Positions 8,851 to 18,029 of a stretch of DNA of 64,000 nucleotides are shown here, one piece after another. Source of the DNA: Tepidisphaeraceae bacterium (GTDB lineage: Bacteria; Planctomycetota; Phycisphaerae; Tepidisphaerales; Tepidisphaeraceae). The stretch is from positions 93,391 through 157,390 of the forward strand of contig DASYHQ010000010.1 in assembly GCA_035998445.1 (NCBI GenBank), written 5' to 3'. Each line of letters opens with the position of its first letter. Positions within the stretch are counted from its first letter, which is position 1. The notes beneath the pieces are model-generated. The model worked only from the letters and a program-made list of their open reading frames with translations, was not told the origin of the DNA and ran no database searches. The translations under genes and the position numbers were made by a program.

Positions 8851-8960
8851 GCCCTTCCCCTCCTCCAGTTCCGCCAGCGTCTCCCGCAGCGCCGCTCTTA
8901 AACAGTCGTCGCATCGCTAAATATGGCCGAGGGCGCACCTGTTAACTAGCGAGTTAGCGC
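8851..8960 (-). pseudogene. degraded copy A of a small cysteine-rich ORF, with a CTAACTCG repeat trace
   Basis: On the minus strand about 8917-8855 reads RCDDCLRAALRETLAELEEG. This matches the copy at 47135-47300 (HQQCDDCLRTALWKTLAELE) and, more weakly, the copy at 42250-42385. The upstream half (CDxCGG) is missing. Bases 8941-8960 carry GCTAACTCG on the minus strand, as in the repeats at 11813 and 28675. The rest of the gap 8671-9080 shows no gene. Confidence 0.45.
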
Positions 8961-9080
8961 ACCGCGACGGCGAGGAAAATTCAGCTCCCACCTCCCGGCC
9001 GAGACGGTATGGTGGCCGGCGCGCGGGGTTGGCCATTGACCGTAGTTGCGTCATTCCGCACAGAGTGAGGCGCAGTGCCC

Positions 9081-10442
9081 CTAGCGTACGTCGAGGAGAT
9101 TCCTGACGTGGGCGCGCTTGCGGAGATCGTCAAAGAATGGACGCCGTCGCAAACGCATCGAGCGACGGCTGTATAGGCGTCGGCTGAGCCACCGCATGCC
9201 CTCTTGAAGCGCTTCCATGCTCATTCTCTGCGGACGGAAGTTCACGTCGAACAGCGTGCACAAGTCCCACCGATCCGGTTGCAGGATCCGCCCCTCGCGG
9301 GCAAGCCGGTCGTACAGAGGCGTGCCCGGAAATGGCGTCAGCACGGTGATCTGCACGTCGAACAGCGGCACCTCCATCGCGAACTCAAGCACCTGCTCAA
9401 AGATCGCTGGCTCGTGGCCGTCGAGGCCGAGAATGAAGCAACCGTTCACAGTTATGCCGTGCGACTGGATCCGCCGCAGGCGCTCGACGTACCGCGGCGC
9501 CCACCGGGCCTTCGCGTTACGCCGCTGTTCGAGTCCCTCGAGCGGTGCCTGTGCCGGGCTCTCCAGGCCGACCAACACCTGGCGACATCCGGCAGCGCGC
9601 ATCAACGACAGCAGTTCCGCGTCGTCCGCGACCGTCACGTCCGTCTCCGTGAACCACCGGATTCCGAGCGGGATCAGCGCGCGGCAAAGCGCCTTGCCCC
9701 ACGCCTTGTCGACGAACGTGTTGTCGTCGGCGAACTCGATGAACGCCTGCGGGCGAAGCCGCTGGATCTCGCGGATGTCGCGAATCACGTCATCCACGGG
9801 ACGCTTGCGGTACGTTCGGCTGAGCATCACCGTCGACGCGCAGAAATCGCACCGCCACGGGCACCCACGCGACGTTTGCACCGTAAAGCGGTCGTACGGG
9901 CGACCGTCCAGCAAGTCGTAACGAGGCGTCGGTAGCCGCGCGACATCGACCGGCGGGTAATCCTTGGAGTCGAACGTTCGGGGCGACGCGGTGGCCCGCG
10001 AGCCGCTGGCCCGGTCCCGGTCGGCCGTTGCGACGACCGCTGGCCAAACGTTGTCCCCCTCACCGACGATCACGTAGTCCGCGTGCCGCGCCGCCTCGTC
10101 CGGCCGCACGCTCACGTGCAGCCCTCCCATGGCGACCGCAACCCCCGCGCCGCGCAACCGTTTGGCGATTGCGTACGCCTCGAAGACCTGGGCCGAGAAC
10201 GTGCTGATCGCGACGAGGTCACACTCGTACACCTCATTCGGTTCCTTGCCGTCCCCCTCGGCCTCAAAGTACCGCAGTTCGTGCCCCGCCGGCGTCGCCG
10301 CCGCGAGGTAAAGCAGCCCGAGGCTCGGCAGTGACGCGATCGTCTTGCCGCGTTCGACAAAGCCGGGCAACGTCAGGCCCAACCTGAGCAACTCCGGGTC
10401 GTGCGCACGCACGCCGCTCATCGCGAGGAAGCCGATCTTCAT
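9081..10442 (-). CDS. B12-binding-domain radical SAM protein
   Basis: A 453-residue protein. Residues about 1-150 resemble a cobalamin-binding Rossmann domain (MKIGFLAMSGVRAHDPELL, AMGGLHVSVRPDEAARHADY, VGEGDN). From about 185 the radical SAM core begins, with SRGCPWRCDFC near 191-201 giving the CxxxCxxC cluster motif. Members carry out radical methylation, rearrangement or anaerobic ring chemistry; the substrate is not evident. The stretches IEFADDNTF and GCFILGLDG are typical of the P-methyltransferase/BchE-like branch. The start is ATG 10442, which overlaps the stop of the upstream membrane-protein gene as ATGA, so the two are translationally coupled. Confidence 0.87.
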   Translation of the reverse strand: MKIGFLAMSGVRAHDPELLRLGLTLPGFVERGKTIASLPSLGLLYLAAATPAGHELRYFEAEGDGKEPNEVYECDLVAISTFSAQVFEAYAIAKRLRGAGVAVAMGGLHVSVRPDEAARHADYVIVGEGDNVWPAVVATADRDRASGSRATASPRTFDSKDYPPVDVARLPTPRYDLLDGRPYDRFTVQTSRGCPWRCDFCASTVMLSRTYRKRPVDDVIRDIREIQRLRPQAFIEFADDNTFVDKAWGKALCRALIPLGIRWFTETDVTVADDAELLSLMRAAGCRQVLVGLESPAQAPLEGLEQRRNAKARWAPRYVERLRRIQSHGITVNGCFILGLDGHEPAIFEQVLEFAMEVPLFDVQITVLTPFPGTPLYDRLAREGRILQPDRWDLCTLFDVNFRPQRMSMEALQEGMRWLSRRLYSRRSMRLRRRPFFDDLRKRAHVRNLLDVR

Positions 10443-11695
10443 TTGCCGCCTCCGACCACAGCGCGCGTCGCAGGCCGCGTCGTCGGCACATCCCGATTGT
10501 CGTGGCGGAAGGCCAGCGCCCGGATCACCTCGTTGTGCCTCACGCGAAGCGCCGCCCCCTCGGGTAGCTGGTCTAGGACGCGTTGGACGTCCGTCCAACG
10601 GGCTGCTTCCTGGTAAATGGCACCCCGGGACAGGAACCTGCGCTCGAACTTATCGAGGTACTGTGCCCGGACCCAACCGGCGGCACCGTGGGCGTCGATA
10701 ACGTCGAGCACGGCGATGACGTCCGGCACCTCCGCCTCGGGCCACCCGATGCGGGGCGGCGGATCCCACAGCGGCGGGTAGTCGGACTGCGCATGGCGCG
10801 ACATGGTGGCGATCGCGGCCTCCAGATCGTTGGCCCGCAACAACCGCTCGGCCTCGGAGCGACGCTGCTGCGGAGGCTGCGTGACCGGCAGCAGCATCCC
10901 AAACGCGATCAACGCGACGGCGCCGAGCGCGAGGGGACCCCGCGCTATGCCAGGTAGCGCTGCCGCTGCCATGGCCAGGGGGTCGCCTCGTGTACCCGTT
11001 CCGGGCGGGCGTTCTCTCAACCAAATGACCGACGCGATAATCGCGAGGATCGGCAGCGATGCTATCGTGACGAGCCTCGCGATCAGGCCGGTGCTCTGCA
11101 GGAGTTGGTCGACCTCGGTCAGGCGGACGCCACCCATCACCTGCAACGTGGGGATGGGCGCCGCGATCAGAGCGATGACGGCGAACACGTCGGCCACGAA
11201 TGCCGCCAGGAAGAAGCTGGCGCCGAAGCCACGCCCGGTCACGACCTGCACCAGGCGAGCGGTGACGAAGCCGCGCCACGCGGAGACGACGGCCAACGTC
11301 CACAGGTTCGCCCGCACCGATTGAGCCGGTTCGAGGAAACGCTCGTAGGGGATCGCGTAAAACAACGCCATGGGCGCCGTTAACCAGAACAGGCCGAGGA
11401 ACTGACGATATCCGTTCCAGAACTGACCTTCCCGGTTGCCGCTGCGCACCAATACGAACAGCGCGGCCGAAAGCGCAACGGACGCTGCGAACGGGATCAG
11501 GAGGTGCCACGGCTGGCGGCGGAGGTCTTCCTGGTCGTACTCGCGTGCGAGCGCGGCGACGCCCACGAAGACCATGCCCACCCAAAACGTCGATGGATCG
11601 CGGGCGGCTGCCTCGACTGACCCGCGCCGGCCGGCCAGCACCCCCGCGAGGTGTGCGAGCGTCAGCCGTCGCGTCGGACTCGTAGCCTCGACCAT
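10439..11695 (-). CDS. multi-pass membrane protein of unknown function
   Basis: A 418-residue protein with about six hydrophobic helices: FWVGMVFVGVAAL, LLIPFAASVALSAALFVLV, FLGLFWLTAPMALFYAI, FFLAAFVADVFAVIALIAAP, LVTIASLPILAIIASVIW and GPLALGAVALIAFGMLLPV. A soluble C-terminal part of about 140 residues follows (SEAERLLRANDLEAAIATMS), perhaps a helical repeat. No family is recognised. ATG 11695 is used; a TTG four codons upstream is the alternative. The 4-bp ATGA overlap with the radical SAM gene points to a joint role, for instance membrane-linked lipid or cofactor modification (inference only). Confidence 0.75.
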   Translation of the reverse strand: MVEATSPTRRLTLAHLAGVLAGRRGSVEAAARDPSTFWVGMVFVGVAALAREYDQEDLRRQPWHLLIPFAASVALSAALFVLVRSGNREGQFWNGYRQFLGLFWLTAPMALFYAIPYERFLEPAQSVRANLWTLAVVSAWRGFVTARLVQVVTGRGFGASFFLAAFVADVFAVIALIAAPIPTLQVMGGVRLTEVDQLLQSTGLIARLVTIASLPILAIIASVIWLRERPPGTGTRGDPLAMAAAALPGIARGPLALGAVALIAFGMLLPVTQPPQQRRSEAERLLRANDLEAAIATMSRHAQSDYPPLWDPPPRIGWPEAEVPDVIAVLDVIDAHGAAGWVRAQYLDKFERRFLSRGAIYQEAARWTDVQRVLDQLPEGAALRVRHNEVIRALAFRHDNRDVPTTRPATRAVVGGGK

Positions 11696-11812
11696 TCCGT
11701 CATCCAAGTGGTTTGCCGTTCGAACAGCTCAGCTGGCCCACGTTGGGTGGTTCGGCCGCCGCCAGTCGCACTGGCGGCTTTAGGATACCCGCGTCATCCA
11801 TTCGATCCAGCG

Positions 11813-11849
11813 CGAGCAAACCCCGCTAACTCGGTAAAAGGGGTTCGCC
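11813..11849. repeat. interspersed hairpin repeat, copy 1
   Basis: Bases AACCCCGCTAACTCGGTAAA, then AGGGGTTCGCC. CCCC and GGGG arms flank an A/T-rich centre. A second copy at 28675-28711 has the better-formed arms (AACCCCG/CGGGGTT). It lies in a gap between genes; function unknown. Confidence 0.6.
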
Positions 11850-11992
11850 GTGAAGTGTTCTCACGCCTTGCCAGACAAGAATTCATGAAGATCGTTGAGC
11901 TGGCCGACGTATCGCACCAGATCCTGGACCGCACGACCGCGACGTTCGCATTCCCGCATGCCGGCTGCGGGGCATTGATCTTGGCGGGGGGT

Positions 11993-12336
11993 TCAGACCA
12001 GCTTGTGCTGCCGCGATGCCGCCGCGCCCGTGGCACGTGGAACTTGATCGGGCGCGAGGACGGCAACGCGTCCGGAGATCAATTCCAACGTGTGCAATTG
12101 CCGGCGGAGCGGGTCGAGGCGCCGGGTGAACCGCACGCAGCTGACGTGCCAGGCGCCCTTCACGTGGTGACACGTGACGACGGCGCCAGGCACGGCCGCA
12201 ACCTGACCGTTCTCATGCGGCAGGTGCACAACCAGCGCCGATCCCTCGTAGAGGAAGTTCCGGCGAAGGAACGTCAGCTCGCTGCACGAAAGCTCGCGCC
12301 CGTGCGCCAGCAGGCGCCATGCGAATTCAGCCTGAA
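11993..12336 (-). pseudogene. PilZ-like domain protein, 5'-truncated remnant
   Basis: An open minus-strand frame reads EFAWRLLAHGRELSCSELTF, then LRRNFLYEGSALVVHLPHEN and PGAVVTCHHVKGAWHVSCVRF, ending at 11993. The pattern of LS..L.FL, VVHLP, G.V..C.HV and VRF resembles PilZ-type (c-di-GMP-binding) domains of planctomycetes. There is no ATG, and the first start is GTG at 12229, inside the domain, so the N-terminus with the RxxxR motif is missing. It directly follows the stop of the PEP-CTERM gene. It could be expressed as a 78-residue piece, but a relic is more likely. Confidence 0.45.
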
Positions 12337-13011
12337 CTACGGCTGCCGCCGCCGCAGCAGGGCGAGCATCGCCGCCCCGCCGAAAACGCCGAGAGCCGCG
12401 GGCTCGGGGACAGCGGCGGTCTCGATGAGCGACACGTCGTCCGCAAACATCGCGCCGCCGCCGTTGTCGGGATTGTTCAAGAACAACATGACCTCAACCG
12501 ACGTGGTGCCCAAGGGTGCCACTGCCGACACCGTCCGCTGGGCCCAAATGTCGGTGTTGCCGGCGGGCGCAAACGCCGGGCTGATGATCGAGTCTCCGAT
12601 GGCGACGCCGCCGGAGTCTTTGAACGTCAACCGGACATCTTCGGTGGCGTTCGCGCTGGTGATCGCGTCACTGGCCGCGTTATAGAACCAGGCGGATGCC
12701 TCGTACGTCATGCCCGCAGTCGCCGCCACGGACTGGTAGATGCCAGCATTGGGCCCGCTGTACGTCTTGCCGCTCTGGGTGCCGGTGCGCGCATGTGCGG
12801 CGCTGTAGTAGGCCGAGTGAGGCGAAACCCAATTGTTCCAACCGCTCCACGGGTTCGCCGCGGTTGACACGTCACCGGCGGCGGCACTCGGTGCTCCTTC
12901 GGATTCCTCGAACCCACCGGCGATCAGCGGGGCCGCAAAGGCGGACGACCCGACCGACATGGCACCGACGATGGCGACGGCACCGACAATAAGTGTACGA
13001 AACATGGCCAT
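12337..13011 (-). CDS. PEP-CTERM sorting-domain protein (carbohydrate-binding-like)
   Basis: A 224-residue secreted protein. The signal peptide runs to about residue 28 (LIVGAVAIVGAMSVGSSAFA-AP). The body GGFEESEGAPSAAAGDVSTA, SGWNNWV and YEASAWFYNAASDAI looks like a jelly-roll carbohydrate-binding module of the CBM4/9 type (inference). The tail AVPEPAALGVFGGAAMLALL plus RRRQ is the exosortase sorting signal. GAGAGGA lies 5 bases before ATG 13011. It follows the GH128-like gene by 69 bp on the same strand, so the two are probably an operon. A decayed copy of the junction of these two genes lies at 18030-18633. Confidence 0.85.
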   Translation of the reverse strand: MAMFRTLIVGAVAIVGAMSVGSSAFAAPLIAGGFEESEGAPSAAAGDVSTAANPWSGWNNWVSPHSAYYSAAHARTGTQSGKTYSGPNAGIYQSVAATAGMTYEASAWFYNAASDAITSANATEDVRLTFKDSGGVAIGDSIISPAFAPAGNTDIWAQRTVSAVAPLGTTSVEVMLFLNNPDNGGGAMFADDVSLIETAAVPEPAALGVFGGAAMLALLRRRQP

Positions 13012-13080
13012 AGGATCCTCTCCCTCAATGAAGCGCCCGCGGACGCCGGAACCGGCAACCGCACGGGCACTGAAAATGGT

Positions 13081-14454
13081 TCAAGACATGACCGGCGCTC
13101 GATTGCGACGCGCCAGCAGGACGATCGTGCTTATAAGCGAGAACAAGCCCGCGGTGCCCGGCTCCGGCACGGGCGTTACCAGCGAGCGAAACTCGAGCCA
13201 GTTGATCACCTGCCCAGGCCGCTGGAACTGGAGCGAGAGCGACTCATATCCGGCGTCGAGTTGGACCTGCGTGACCAGCGTACGCCAGCCGCCGGCCTCC
13301 ATCCACACGGAGCCAAGCGTTTCGGTCCCATCCAACAGCGTGACGTTGCCCCACTCGCCGGCAACCCGCAGCGACACCTCGTAGAGGCCCGGCTGGTCCA
13401 CGAACAGGTTGTAGTTCAGCTGGGCGCCGTTCGCCGACGATACCATGTCGGCGAGGCCGGCGGCGTCGCCGGTCGCGCCGATCACCTGGTCGATCATCGT
13501 CACGTACCGCTCGGCCTGCAGCCGGCCGTTGGGCCGGTAGTACAGGTCCGGGTCGTGCACCGGCATGTTCACGTATGTCTGGCCGAGCGAGGTCAGCACC
13601 CCCGGCTCGGACGCCAGCAGCGAGATGTGCGGCGTGGCCGAGCTGTTGCGTTCCTTGAACCACGCGTACGCCTCGACGTGCGAGCTACGCTCCATCAGGT
13701 CGACCGTCTTGATCATGTGGTCGCGGGCGGCCGCAACAGTCGGGGCGTCCCACCATGCGAATTCGGTGACCCAGATCGGGCCGGCGAACTGCTGCTGCGC
13801 CTCACCCAGCCAGTACTCGAACCCGCCTCGGTTGTCGTACGCGTGGAACCCGATGCTGTCGACGGTCGTGTTGTTGCCCGCGGCCTGCTGGAAGAACTGG
13901 GTGAGGAACGACTGCATCGTCATCGTTCCGTTTACCGCCATCTGCGGGCCCGAGACGGGCACCCCGTACGGGGCGGCGATCGCCTTCACATTCTTGTAGA
14001 CTGTGGCCGCTTGGGCCGGGGTCATCGTCGCTTGCCCCTCCAGGTTCGGCTCGTTGATCGCCAGCACCTGCCGCGGGAGGTTGCCGGCGGCGTTCGCATC
14101 GGCGAGGTAGTTGCTGAGGGAGTCGAGGCTCCCCGACGTCCCGTTCCACGCCATCGGGATGAATTCCATATTGGCATTGCCGGGAATCGACTGATTGGGG
14201 GTGGGAGCCCAATTGTACCACCACGACACGCCTGGACTCAGCGCGGTGAAGTCACTTGCGTTGAGGAAGTTGGCCGACACCCCCCGCTTGACGCTCTGTA
14301 CCTGTGCTGCCGCGTCCACGATCCGCACCTGCCCATGCGCCGCGCCGGCCGCCATGCCCCCCAACGCGGCGAGCGTCGCGGCGGCCATGGCCTGAGTCGA
14401 CGGGCGACGGACGTGTCGGGCGGGGCGATGTCCAGTCATGCGAGCATCGTTCAT
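13081..14454 (-). CDS. secreted GH128-like glycosidase with PEP-CTERM anchor
   Basis: A 457-residue protein. A signal peptide (TLAALGGMAAGAAHG-Q) precedes a barrel domain with GVSWWYNWAPTP (about 75-86), LAINEPNLEG near 133 (acid/base Glu) and WVTEFAWWDAP near 230 (nucleophile Glu). These match the Glyco_hydro_cc/GH128 group, many of which are beta-1,3-glucanases. From about 310 a CBM6-like module follows (LQAERYVTM, LNYNLFVDQPGLYEVSLRVA), then VTPVPEPGTAGLFSLISTIV as sorting signal. It probably acts at the cell surface on beta-glucan. It is transcribed with the PEP-CTERM gene after it and is divergent from the beta-helix gene at 14883. Confidence 0.83.
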   Translation of the reverse strand: MNDARMTGHRPARHVRRPSTQAMAAATLAALGGMAAGAAHGQVRIVDAAAQVQSVKRGVSANFLNASDFTALSPGVSWWYNWAPTPNQSIPGNANMEFIPMAWNGTSGSLDSLSNYLADANAAGNLPRQVLAINEPNLEGQATMTPAQAATVYKNVKAIAAPYGVPVSGPQMAVNGTMTMQSFLTQFFQQAAGNNTTVDSIGFHAYDNRGGFEYWLGEAQQQFAGPIWVTEFAWWDAPTVAAARDHMIKTVDLMERSSHVEAYAWFKERNSSATPHISLLASEPGVLTSLGQTYVNMPVHDPDLYYRPNGRLQAERYVTMIDQVIGATGDAAGLADMVSSANGAQLNYNLFVDQPGLYEVSLRVAGEWGNVTLLDGTETLGSVWMEAGGWRTLVTQVQLDAGYESLSLQFQRPGQVINWLEFRSLVTPVPEPGTAGLFSLISTIVLLARRNRAPVMS

Positions 14455-14882
14455 CTAACCACCAATCTCATTTGCACAGCGTCGACCGGACGTGGGCCAA
14501 GGGCAACCCGATCCGAGGCGAGGCGACTTAACCAGCGGGAGTTCGCGACGAGGCCACTGCTCGCCGCACGGAAGATGCGATTCACTATGCCCTACGTTTC
14601 GCGGTCGGCAAATTTCTTCGCACATTTTCGGCTTGGGAGTTTGCGGGCCGCGCGCGGCGTCGAGAAACGACGCGAGGCGGCAAGAACTTTGCCGCATATC
14701 GCAAAGCACATCCTGCCAGCGTGGGCGATGATGCACGGTTCGGACTGTTGGTGCGAAAGGCCAATCGTGTTCGCGCCTTTTGAGCATTTGGGTGGCCGCG
14801 CTGCGATGCGAGCGCGCACGCCCCAACTCGTGTCGCCGTGGGACGCGCGATCGGCGTGCGCGGCGAGAAAGATTCGAGGATT
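14455..14882. other. divergent promoter region between GH128-like and beta-helix genes
   Basis: A 428-bp gap between genes transcribed in opposite directions; both promoters must lie here. No operator shared with other loci was recognised. TTTGCCGCATATCGCAAA near 14690 is an imperfect dyad. No gene is seen. Confidence 0.4.
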
Positions 14883-16619
14883 ATGACGAACAAGTTCGCT
14901 ACCACCCTGGGTCTCGCCACTGCTGTGCTGCAGCCCCCGGTCGTCAAACTCGAATTGCCCGCGATGGCAGCAGTCCCGGACTTTGGGCCGAACGTGCTCG
15001 TTTTCGATCCGAGCACGCCCGACATGCAGCGGCAGGTGGACGCGCTGTTCGCGAAGCAGGAAGCCAGACAGTTCGACGACAACCGTCACGCCGTCCTGTT
15101 CAAGCCGGGGCGCTACGAGTTGGACGTGCAGGTCGGCTTCTACACGCAGGTGGTGGGTCTCGGGCGGTCGCCCACAGACGTTGCGATCGCCGGCGCGGTT
15201 CGGACCAACGCCCGATGGATGCGGGACAACAACGCGACGTGCAACTTCTGGCGGTGCGCCGAGAACATCAGCATCCGCCCGGCCGTCAGCGATGCGGCGA
15301 ACGTGTGGGCCGTGTCGCAGGCCACGGCCCTGCGCCGCGTGCACGTCGCCGGCGACGTGCACCTGTGGGACGGCGGGTGGTCGAGCGGCGGGTTCCTGGC
15401 CGACTGCGTGATCGATGGCACCGTGACCAGCGGGTCGCAGCAGCAGTGGCTCTCCCGCAATACCGACTGGCGCCGGTGGGACGGCGGGAACTGGAACATG
15501 GTGTTCGTGGGCGTCAACCGTCCACCCTTGGATAACTGGCCCCATCAGCCGTACACGGTGATCGATAGCGCTCCAGTGGTGTGCGAGAAGCCCTACCTGT
15601 ACGTGGATGGCGACGCCCGCTACGCCGTCATGGTGCCGCGGCCAAGGATCAACGCCAGGGGCGCGTCTTGGCAGACCGGCCATCAGGGGAAAGGCATCGC
15701 AATCCCGATTGACCGGTTCCACATCGCTCGCCCCGACCGCGACACCGCCGCGACGCTGAACGCGGCGCTAGACAAGGGCAAGCATTTGCTGCTGACGCCC
15801 GGCATCTACGAACTGGACGACGCGCTGCGGGTGACGCGGCCGGGTACGGTCGTGCTCGGGCTTGGGTACGCCACGCTCCGCCCCACCGCCGGCACGCCCG
15901 CCGTCGTGCTGGCCGACGTCGGTGGAATCCGTCTAGCCGGGGTGCTGCTCGAAGCGACCGTGTCCGGCTCGGTCACACTGCTGCAGGTGGGCGAGCCGGG
16001 CGCCACCACACGCGCCTCCCACGCGGCCGACCCGATCGTGCTCTCGGACCTGTTCTGCCGCACAGGCGGCGCCATCGCTGGGCGGGCCGACACGTTCGTC
16101 ACGATCGATGCCAACCATGTGATCGGCGACAACCTGTGGCTCTGGCGCGCCGACCACGGTGAGGGTGCCGAGTGGAACGTCAACTACAATCGTAATGGCT
16201 TGGTCGTCAACGGCGATGACGTCACGATGTACGGCCTGTTCGTCGAGCACTGCCAAGAGTACCAGACCATCTGGAACGGCGAGCGCGGGCGGGTCTACTT
16301 TTATCAGTCCGAGATGCCGTACGACCCGCCGAGCCAAGAGGTCTGGTCGCACGATGGCGTCCGTGGATTCGCATCGTACAAGGTCGCAGACCACGTGACG
16401 CAGCATGAGGCGTGGGGCATGGGCGTCTACAGCTACTTCACCCGCGCGGCGGTCGTCGCCGACTCGGCGTTCGAGGCCCCGGCGGTGCCGGGCGTGAAGC
16501 TGCGGCACCTCGTGACGGTGCGGCTCGGTGGGCAGGTCGGTAGCGGCATCGCCAACATTCTCAACGACCGGGGAGGGCCGAGTGTGGGCAGCGGCGTCGT
16601 TCCAGTCCGAATGGACTGA
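14883..16619 (+). CDS. secreted parallel beta-helix protein (pectate-lyase-fold family)
   Basis: A 578-residue protein with a weak signal peptide (MTNKFATTLGLATAVLQPPV). It belongs by sequence to a family found in actinobacteria and planctomycetes, often wrongly labelled adenylyl cyclase. The recognisable stretches are NVLVFDPSTPDMQRQVD, VLFKPGRYELDVQVGFYTQV, TCNFWRCAENI, SGSQQQWLSRNT, WNMVFVGV, IDRFHIARPDRDTAATLNAA and LWRADHGEGA. Two right-handed beta-helix halves are likely. The catalytic activity, if any, is unknown; a polysaccharide-active role is inferred from context. ATG 14883 is chosen with GAGGA close before it. The pseudopilin gene follows on the same strand after 583 bp. Confidence 0.8.
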   Translation: MTNKFATTLGLATAVLQPPVVKLELPAMAAVPDFGPNVLVFDPSTPDMQRQVDALFAKQEARQFDDNRHAVLFKPGRYELDVQVGFYTQVVGLGRSPTDVAIAGAVRTNARWMRDNNATCNFWRCAENISIRPAVSDAANVWAVSQATALRRVHVAGDVHLWDGGWSSGGFLADCVIDGTVTSGSQQQWLSRNTDWRRWDGGNWNMVFVGVNRPPLDNWPHQPYTVIDSAPVVCEKPYLYVDGDARYAVMVPRPRINARGASWQTGHQGKGIAIPIDRFHIARPDRDTAATLNAALDKGKHLLLTPGIYELDDALRVTRPGTVVLGLGYATLRPTAGTPAVVLADVGGIRLAGVLLEATVSGSVTLLQVGEPGATTRASHAADPIVLSDLFCRTGGAIAGRADTFVTIDANHVIGDNLWLWRADHGEGAEWNVNYNRNGLVVNGDDVTMYGLFVEHCQEYQTIWNGERGRVYFYQSEMPYDPPSQEVWSHDGVRGFASYKVADHVTQHEAWGMGVYSYFTRAAVVADSAFEAPAVPGVKLRHLVTVRLGGQVGSGIANILNDRGGPSVGSGVVPVRMD

Positions 16620-17202
16620 CCGGCACCGGACGCACGAGCCGTCCTCGTCGCCCCTCGCGACCCGCACAGGCGATGCGAACGGGCCCATGCGTGACGCGGC
16701 AGGGTCGGAAAAGCCAATTCGGTCGCCCAGCGTGCGACGAGTCACGGCCGCAAAATGAGAACTGCGGGCGACTGTTGTCCGAGCGGCCGTGGCCGCTCAT
16801 TCGGCATCGAGATTATGGGGCTATTATTGGTAATTTACTCGTACTTTCGGTTGAAGTCGGACTGAAAATGCGAACCCTCATTCTCCTGACAATAGCCGTC
16901 GCAAATTGTGAATTGTTTTTGCGTGAATCGAAACGCATGGTCGGACGCACGCGTGTAAAATTCACCCGTCCAGACAATTCTTTTGGCTGTCCATGAACAC
17001 TGACGGCTTGGCGGCAATCGGTCGCCGAGCATCTATCACTTCGAAGCAGTCGGACAGACCAGACGTGAGATCACTTCCCCGCTTATGTCGGGCGCTCGGG
17101 GCGCCCAGAACAGAAACGTCGAGCCGGTGGTCAGTGAGAAATCGGCTTCCGCTCGATCGCTGCACGTTGAACCGTGTGCATGTCCTGCCCAAGGAGATCG
17201 TC
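16620..17202. other. gap upstream of pseudopilin gene
   Basis: 583 bp without a convincing gene. Around 16820-16990 it becomes A/T-rich, as expected of a promoter. CGCAAA at 16900-16905 and TTTGCG at 16918-16923 form a dyad with 12 bases between that could bind a regulator. Confidence 0.35.
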
Positions 17203-17973
17203 ATGAAGAACGCTAAGGCTCAGGTCGCTTCGGTTCGCAATGGTTTCACGTTGGTTGAGCTCCTCGTTGTAATCGGGATCATCGCCCTGCTGATCTCGAT
17301 CCTGCTGCCGGCCTTGGGCAAGGCCCGGGCGTCGTCGGCCAGCATCAAGTGCCAGAGCAACCTCCGGTCGATGGGCCAGGCGTTGATGCTCTACACCAAC
17401 GCCAACAAAGGGTGGATCCCTCACTGCTTCGGTCCTGACAACTACGCGACCAAGTCTGACAACTTCGATGACTACCTCGCCAAGTACATGCCCGGTCAGC
17501 AGCACGATAATGCGACTGGCGACCGGTTTCTGGAGTCGGTCTTCCTCTGCCCCAGCCGGGTGATCACCGACCTTCACTGGTCTGAGATCACCTACGCCAG
17601 CAACCGGGGAGCGTTTGCATTCAACTGGGACGGGAACCAGAAGCTCAAGAAGATCACGAAGATCAAGCGCACCAGTGAGGTGATCGCAGTCGCCGATGCC
17701 AACCAGGCGTTCCCGACTGGCGGGTCCTGGGTCTACTTCGATCTCGCCGCCTATTACGAGCCGGCCGTGCCAAATCCGGGTCAAAAAATCGTGGCCAACA
17801 ACCCGGTGGGTGGGAACAGTGACATTCCGTGGAGCGCCACGGGTCTTCGGTACCGCCACCACGAGCGGAAGCGAAACGTCGACGGATTTGCCAACGCCGT
17901 CTTCTTTGACGGGCACTGCGAGGCCGTTCGGGCCAACTCGCTGCAGGAAAAGAACATTGCAGTGTCCTACTAG
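17203..17973 (+). CDS. pseudopilin-like protein with prepilin leader
   Basis: A 256-residue protein. [20 protein letters not shown] near residues 11-30 is the prepilin cleavage/methylation segment. The C-terminus [20 protein letters not shown], then [20 protein letters not shown], is the H-X9-DG-like end. AAGGAGATCGTC precedes ATG 17203, which decides the start. It is clearly a paralogue of the protein at 20798-21547: both have MYTN.NKG, WVY.D and EKN.A at matching places. It follows the beta-helix gene and may take part in its export or in surface substrate capture (inference). Confidence 0.88.
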   Translation: MKNAKAQVASVRNGFTLVELLVVIGIIALLISILLPALGKARASSASIKCQSNLRSMGQALMLYTNANKGWIPHCFGPDNYATKSDNFDDYLAKYMPGQQHDNATGDRFLESVFLCPSRVITDLHWSEITYASNRGAFAFNWDGNQKLKKITKIKRTSEVIAVADANQAFPTGGSWVYFDLAAYYEPAVPNPGQKIVANNPVGGNSDIPWSATGLRYRHHERKRNVDGFANAVFFDGHCEAVRANSLQEKNIAVSY

Positions 17974-18005
17974 CCAGTCGACCGCACCCGCATAAGACCT
18001 TCAGC

Positions 18006-18029
18006 CGGCACCGCTGCGTCGGTGCCGGT
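18006..18029. terminator. hairpin after pseudopilin gene
   Basis: CCGGCACCG-ctgcgt-CGGTGCCGG, a perfect 9-bp stem 33 bp after the stop at 17973. No T-run follows, so it is a weak intrinsic terminator or an mRNA-end hairpin. Confidence 0.45.

Noticed and set aside
11651..12685. A 344-codon plus-strand frame
   Set aside because: It crosses the PilZ remnant and the PEP-CTERM gene in antisense and shows no domain of its own.
14640..14740. A possible fourth composite XylR-type site in the divergent gap
   Set aside because: TGCGGCA can be matched but TTCC and TGCGACA cannot at the right spacing.
13261..14886. A 541-codon plus-strand frame opposite the GH128-like gene
   Set aside because: Antisense shadow; the minus strand encodes a signal peptide, catalytic motifs and a sorting signal.
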